Assembly (NCBI GenBank): GCA_016717335.1
Contig: JADKFS010000001.1
Location: 310,001-374,000 of the forward strand
From: Candidatus Ribeiella danica
Lineage (GTDB): Bacteria; Chloroflexota; Chloroflexia; Chloroflexales; Roseiflexaceae
Direction of reading: 5' to 3'
DNA length: 64,000 bases
A program made the position numbers and the translations under genes. Every line of letters starts with the position of its first letter. The stretch's first letter is position 1. Under the pieces are notes generated by a model, which saw nothing but the letters and a program-made list of their open reading frames with translations, was not told the DNA's origin and ran no database searches. Below, in pieces: positions 60,864 through 64,000 of the stretch.

Positions 60864-63668
60864 GTGAATAGAGCAGTTCGACTCATCGCGCTATCATTCC
60901 TTCTGCTGCTGCTGACCACGCCGGCGCTGGCACAGAGCGGCGCGCTGATCTACCACGACGACGCGGGCCGGCTCGACCGGTCGCGCGTGCAGAGCGCGGC
61001 CGCCCGGCTGGTCGACCGCGGGGCGAAGGTGGCGATCTATACCACGACCGGCGGCGACGCCAACGACTTCCAGCAGCGGCTGGTGCAGGATGGCCTGGCG
61101 AGCGGCGGCACGATCGACCCCTACCTCGTCGCGATCTATGTCTCGACCGGCCCGAACTACAGCGAGATCCGCGGCGGCGACAACTGGAACGCCGCGCTCA
61201 AGACCAACAACAACATCGATGCGATCCGTAACAACGAGCTGAACGTCGGGCTCCGCTCAGGCAGCTTCACGGACGGCTTCGTCAACGCGCTCACGGCGAT
61301 CGACAGCGCGATTGCCAGCCCGCCGAGCACCAGCGGCGGCACGCAGGTCAACGTCGGCTCAGGCACCTTTACGCCGATCGTGGTCGGCGTGGTCCTCCTG
61401 GTGCTGCTGCTCGTCGGCGGGCCGATCGCCTGGCGCTCGATCAGCAAGCGCCGCGCGGTCGCGCAGGCGTTCGAGCAGGCGCGCCAGGCCGCCGAGCAGG
61501 CCCGCCGCCAGGCCGGCGCGGCGATCGCCGACCTGGGGCAGACGATGCGCGACGCGCAGGAGAAGGCCAGGTACGACCAGGTCTCCTACGCGCCCACGGA
61601 CGTCCAGCAGCTGGCGCAGACCCAGGGGGCCGCCGAGGCGCAGTTCGTCAAGGCCCAGGAAGCCTTCGACCAGGCCGGCGAGTCGCTGGCCAGCAAGCGC
61701 CAGCCGACCCAGGCCGAGCACCAGGCCGTCGCCGGCTCCTACCAAGGCGTCGTCCAGATGGTCGAGCAGGCGCGCGCGCAGCTTGAGCAGGCGGAGGCCC
61801 GCCGCGCCGAGCTGGACAAGCTCAACACCGCCGCCCCCGGCGAGGTCGACCGCGCAAAAAAAGCGCTGGCTGACGCCGCCGCACGGCTCGAGTCGCTCGG
61901 CCAGGAGTTCGCGCACCCGGCGGCAATTCTGCAGCCGTCCGCGGATGTGGTCGCGCGCGCCGAGGCGCTGCTGGCCGAACACCGCGCCGCCGACGCGATC
62001 AGCGCGTCGGCCGCGGCGTCAGCCACGATCGACGAGCTCGACCAGGCGCTCACGCGCTACGCCGACATCCGCGAGGGTCTCTCGGCCGGGCGGGCCGCCG
62101 CCGAGAAGGCCGCCGGTCAGGGCTACCGGATCGAGGGCGGGCTAGCTGCGTTCAATACCGCCGAGGGCACGCTGCGCCAGGCCGCCACAGCGATCGATCG
62201 CGACATCGCCAGCGCGCGCGGGCTGCTCGACCAGGCCGAGGCGGCTCGCGCCCAGGGCGTGGCGCGCGGCGGCGGCATGCCCGCGCTCCGCCGCGAGAAC
62301 GACGAGCGCTTGTCCAAGATCAAGCAGTCCGGCGAGCAGATCGACGCCGCGATCGCCGAGGGGCACGCGGCCTTCAAGCTGGTGGATCAGTTTGCCGAGA
62401 ACACCTGGAGCGACATCCGCGGCAACGGCAGCGAGGCCGAGGCCGCCGCCGCGCGCGCGCGCGCCTTTTGGGATCGCGCCACGCAGCGCAACACGATGGA
62501 GCAGCAGGACTTCCTGGGCGCGCACGAAGACCTGGACGAGGCCGACAAGCAGATCGCCTACGCGCGCACGCTGGTCGAGGCGATCCTGCAGCGGCTGAAG
62601 GATCTGCAGGCCGCCCGCGATGCCGCGCGCGAGGAGATCGCGCTGGCCCAGAGCGATGTCGAGCAGGGCTGGAGCTTCGTCCACGCCAACGACCCCGATG
62701 TCGGCAAAGACCCGGAGCGAGCGCTCGATGCGGCCGGCGCGCTGCTGCAGCAGTCCAACGCCGAGCTGGCCAAGGAGCGGCCCGACTGGCTGGCGATCGT
62801 CAAGCAGGCCCAGGAGGCCAACCGCCTGGCCGACCAGGCGATCGCCAACGCGCGCAGCGAGGTCGAGGCGATGAACAAGCTGCGCGCGCAGGCCGAGCGC
62901 GCCCAGCAGCTCGCCACCGCCGAGGTGCAGAAGATCGTCCAGTTCCTTGGGGTTCACAGCGACGACATCCCGGCCGCAGGCGAGCGCAAGGTGAGCGCGC
63001 TGCAGACTAGCGTCCAGCAGGCCTATGGGGCGCTCAAGGGGGCCGAGCGCGCCGAGGAGCAGGCCCGCGCCGACAGCCTGCGCGAGGCGATCACCCGCTA
63101 CACGGCGCTACAGGCCAGCGCGGACACGCTCTACGGCGAGATCTACGGCGCCTTCCAGCAGATCGACGAGCTGCGCAAGCGCCTCGCCGCCGAGGTCGAG
63201 CGGGCCACGCGCGCGATCGAGAACGCCGAGCGCCGGCTCCAGAGCTACGCCGCTGTCGTACGGCCCGGCTCCGAAGGCATCCGGCTGCTCGAGCAGGCCC
63301 GCGCCGCGCTCGCGTCGATCGGCAGCCCGCGCGGCGAGCAGGCGCTGAAGCGCGCGCTCGTAACCGCGGACGAAGCTCGCAAAGACGCGGAGCGCGCCGA
63401 CGCGCTCTTCCGCGACCAGGCTCGCCCGCTGCATGGGCCTAACCAGGGCGGCGACCTGGGCGACTTTGTGGCCGGCGCGGTGATCGGCTCGCTGCTGAGC
63501 GGCGGCGACCATCATCATCGTCATGGCGGTGGCGGCGGTGGCTGGGGCGGCGGTGGCGGCGGCGGTGGCGGGTGGGGTGGCGGTAGCAGCAGCGGCGGTG
63601 GCTGGGGCGGCGGCAGCAGCAGCGGCGGCAGCTGGGGCGGCGGCAGCAGCAGCGGCGGCGGGTGGTAG
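60864..63668 (+). CDS. TPM domain / coiled-coil membrane protein
   Basis: A 934-residue protein starting at GTG 60864 behind AGAGGAG. A signal peptide (cleavage near ALAQS, 23-25) is followed by a TPM (TLP18.3/Psb32/MOLO-1-like) domain (about 26-155) with IYHDDAGRLD and VAIYVSTGPNYSEIRGGD. One transmembrane helix lies at 171-190. The next 700 residues are Ala/Glu/Gln-rich and mostly coiled coil. The C-terminus has HHHRHGG and a Gly/Ser/Trp-rich tail of WGGGSSSGG repeats, a known ending for TPM proteins. The TPM part would be outside and the coil inside the cell. Role unknown. Confidence 0.88.
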   Translation: MNRAVRLIALSFLLLLLTTPALAQSGALIYHDDAGRLDRSRVQSAAARLVDRGAKVAIYTTTGGDANDFQQRLVQDGLASGGTIDPYLVAIYVSTGPNYSEIRGGDNWNAALKTNNNIDAIRNNELNVGLRSGSFTDGFVNALTAIDSAIASPPSTSGGTQVNVGSGTFTPIVVGVVLLVLLLVGGPIAWRSISKRRAVAQAFEQARQAAEQARRQAGAAIADLGQTMRDAQEKARYDQVSYAPTDVQQLAQTQGAAEAQFVKAQEAFDQAGESLASKRQPTQAEHQAVAGSYQGVVQMVEQARAQLEQAEARRAELDKLNTAAPGEVDRAKKALADAAARLESLGQEFAHPAAILQPSADVVARAEALLAEHRAADAISASAAASATIDELDQALTRYADIREGLSAGRAAAEKAAGQGYRIEGGLAAFNTAEGTLRQAATAIDRDIASARGLLDQAEAARAQGVARGGGMPALRRENDERLSKIKQSGEQIDAAIAEGHAAFKLVDQFAENTWSDIRGNGSEAEAAAARARAFWDRATQRNTMEQQDFLGAHEDLDEADKQIAYARTLVEAILQRLKDLQAARDAAREEIALAQSDVEQGWSFVHANDPDVGKDPERALDAAGALLQQSNAELAKERPDWLAIVKQAQEANRLADQAIANARSEVEAMNKLRAQAERAQQLATAEVQKIVQFLGVHSDDIPAAGERKVSALQTSVQQAYGALKGAERAEEQARADSLREAITRYTALQASADTLYGEIYGAFQQIDELRKRLAAEVERATRAIENAERRLQSYAAVVRPGSEGIRLLEQARAALASIGSPRGEQALKRALVTADEARKDAERADALFRDQARPLHGPNQGGDLGDFVAGAVIGSLLSGGDHHHRHGGGGGGWGGGGGGGGGWGGGSSSGGGWGGGSSSGGSWGGGSSSGGGW

Positions 63669-63705
63669 CATCCCGCGAATCATCGGCAAGAGCGCAGCAC
63701 ATGAT

Positions 63706-63745
63706 AAAAAGGGTGCGGTGGCGTCGAAGACGCTCCCGCACCCTT
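63706..63745 (-). terminator. Terminator of the zinc-ribbon gene
   Basis: AAGGGTGCGG (63709-63718) pairs with 63736-63745, with an inner GCGTC/GACGC stem. On the minus strand it ends in TTTTT. It can also end the plus-strand TPM transcript. Confidence 0.85.
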
Positions 63746-63767
63746 CACCGTGTGGCCGGCGGCCGGA

Positions 63768-63974
63768 TCAGGCGGGGCTGGCTTTCGTCGTCTCCCAAGG
63801 CAGCAGCGCATCGGGCGATTTGGCGGCCGGACGCGGCGCGCGCACGAGCAGCTGCGGCCCATAGACAAAAAAGGCCCCGTGATCTTTGCAGATCAGCACA
63901 TCCCGCTCGGCCGAAAGCTTCCCACCGCAGTCGGGGCAGGTGGGTGGCTTGGCTTGAGGCTCGCGTTGAAACAT
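63768..63974 (-). CDS. Small zinc-ribbon protein
   Basis: A 68-residue protein starting at ATG 63974 behind GAGAGGAG. TCPDCGGKL and LICKDHG give four potential metal ligands (three Cys and a His), a zinc-ribbon-like site. The tail is unstructured. Family and function not recognised; the promoter lies outside the window or in its last 25 bases. Confidence 0.8.
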   Translation of the reverse strand: MFQREPQAKPPTCPDCGGKLSAERDVLICKDHGAFFVYGPQLLVRAPRPAAKSPDALLPWETTKASPA

Positions 63975-64000
63975 CGTGGTCTCCTCTCAAACTGCCCAAC

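Overview
The window comes from a high-GC genome that looks like a filamentous Chloroflexota of the class Chloroflexia (Roseiflexus/Kouleothrix-like). This rests on gene content and style: GC-rich codon use, Ser/Thr kinases with WD40 or Pro/Thr-rich tails, a DUF3160 lipoprotein, a DUF11 surface protein beside a sortase, a CpaF-type ATPase beside a winged-helix AAA ATPase, and very many short palindromic and tandem intergenic repeats. No rRNA, tRNA, CRISPR array, transposase or prophage gene was seen. The taxon is an inference.

Layout. 1-2.8 kb (minus): a glycosidase cut by the left edge and a LacI-type repressor whose own promoter carries two operators. 2.8-6.5 kb: acyl-CoA thioesterase, NUDIX hydrolase, folK, GAF-histidine kinase. 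6.7-9.3 kb (minus): adenosine deaminase, prfA, rpsU. 9.48-16.7 kb (plus): a pyrimidine operon with a sigma70-like promoter and a PyrR attenuator leader, pyrR-pyrB-[membrane glycosyltransferase-like]-pyrC-pyrK-pyrD; several genes or junctions are invaded by short tandem or inverted repeats, some inside the reading frame. 16.8-19.6 kb: sortase and a DUF11 protein ending in an LPATS-like sorting signal. 19.9-30 kb: alpha/beta hydrolase plus chagasin-like inhibitor, DUF3160 lipoprotein overlapping a CapA/FG-GAP lipoprotein, an M20 amidohydrolase, and pgi (minus). 30.3-34 kb (minus): FHA/winged-helix protein, WD40 Ser/Thr kinase and an unknown protein, apparently one signalling unit. 34.6-42 kb: MFS transporter, ferredoxin-like protein, DUF2721, creatininase family, aromatic amino acid decarboxylase, and a convergent cytochrome P450. 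42.5-50.2 kb: ComF, then a minus-strand run miaB, CPBP protease, TPR protein, small protein, AAA ATPase, CpaF ATPase. 50.3-64 kb: a hypothetical protein, a DA1-like LIM peptidase, VWA protein, trpB, PknB-like kinase, SBBP beta-propeller protein, TPM/coiled-coil protein and a zinc-ribbon protein.

The most unusual feature is the repeat landscape. At least eight intergenic sites carry a perfect hairpin of 16-22 bp arms with a 3- or 5-nt loop. Arm sequences differ from site to site while being exactly self-complementary, and several sit between two inverted GC-rich REP-like hairpins. Two MITE-like families with terminal inverted repeats, a 0.3-0.5 kb GC-rich dispersed element present as two inverted copies, and 7-9 bp tandem words also occur. 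Some of these supply stop codons, possible start codons or in-frame protein segments of neighbouring genes. A second theme is a biochemical mismatch: pyrD encodes a class 2 (quinone-type, catalytic Ser) dihydroorotate dehydrogenase, yet it directly follows a complete pyrK, the electron-transfer partner normally used by class 1B enzymes.
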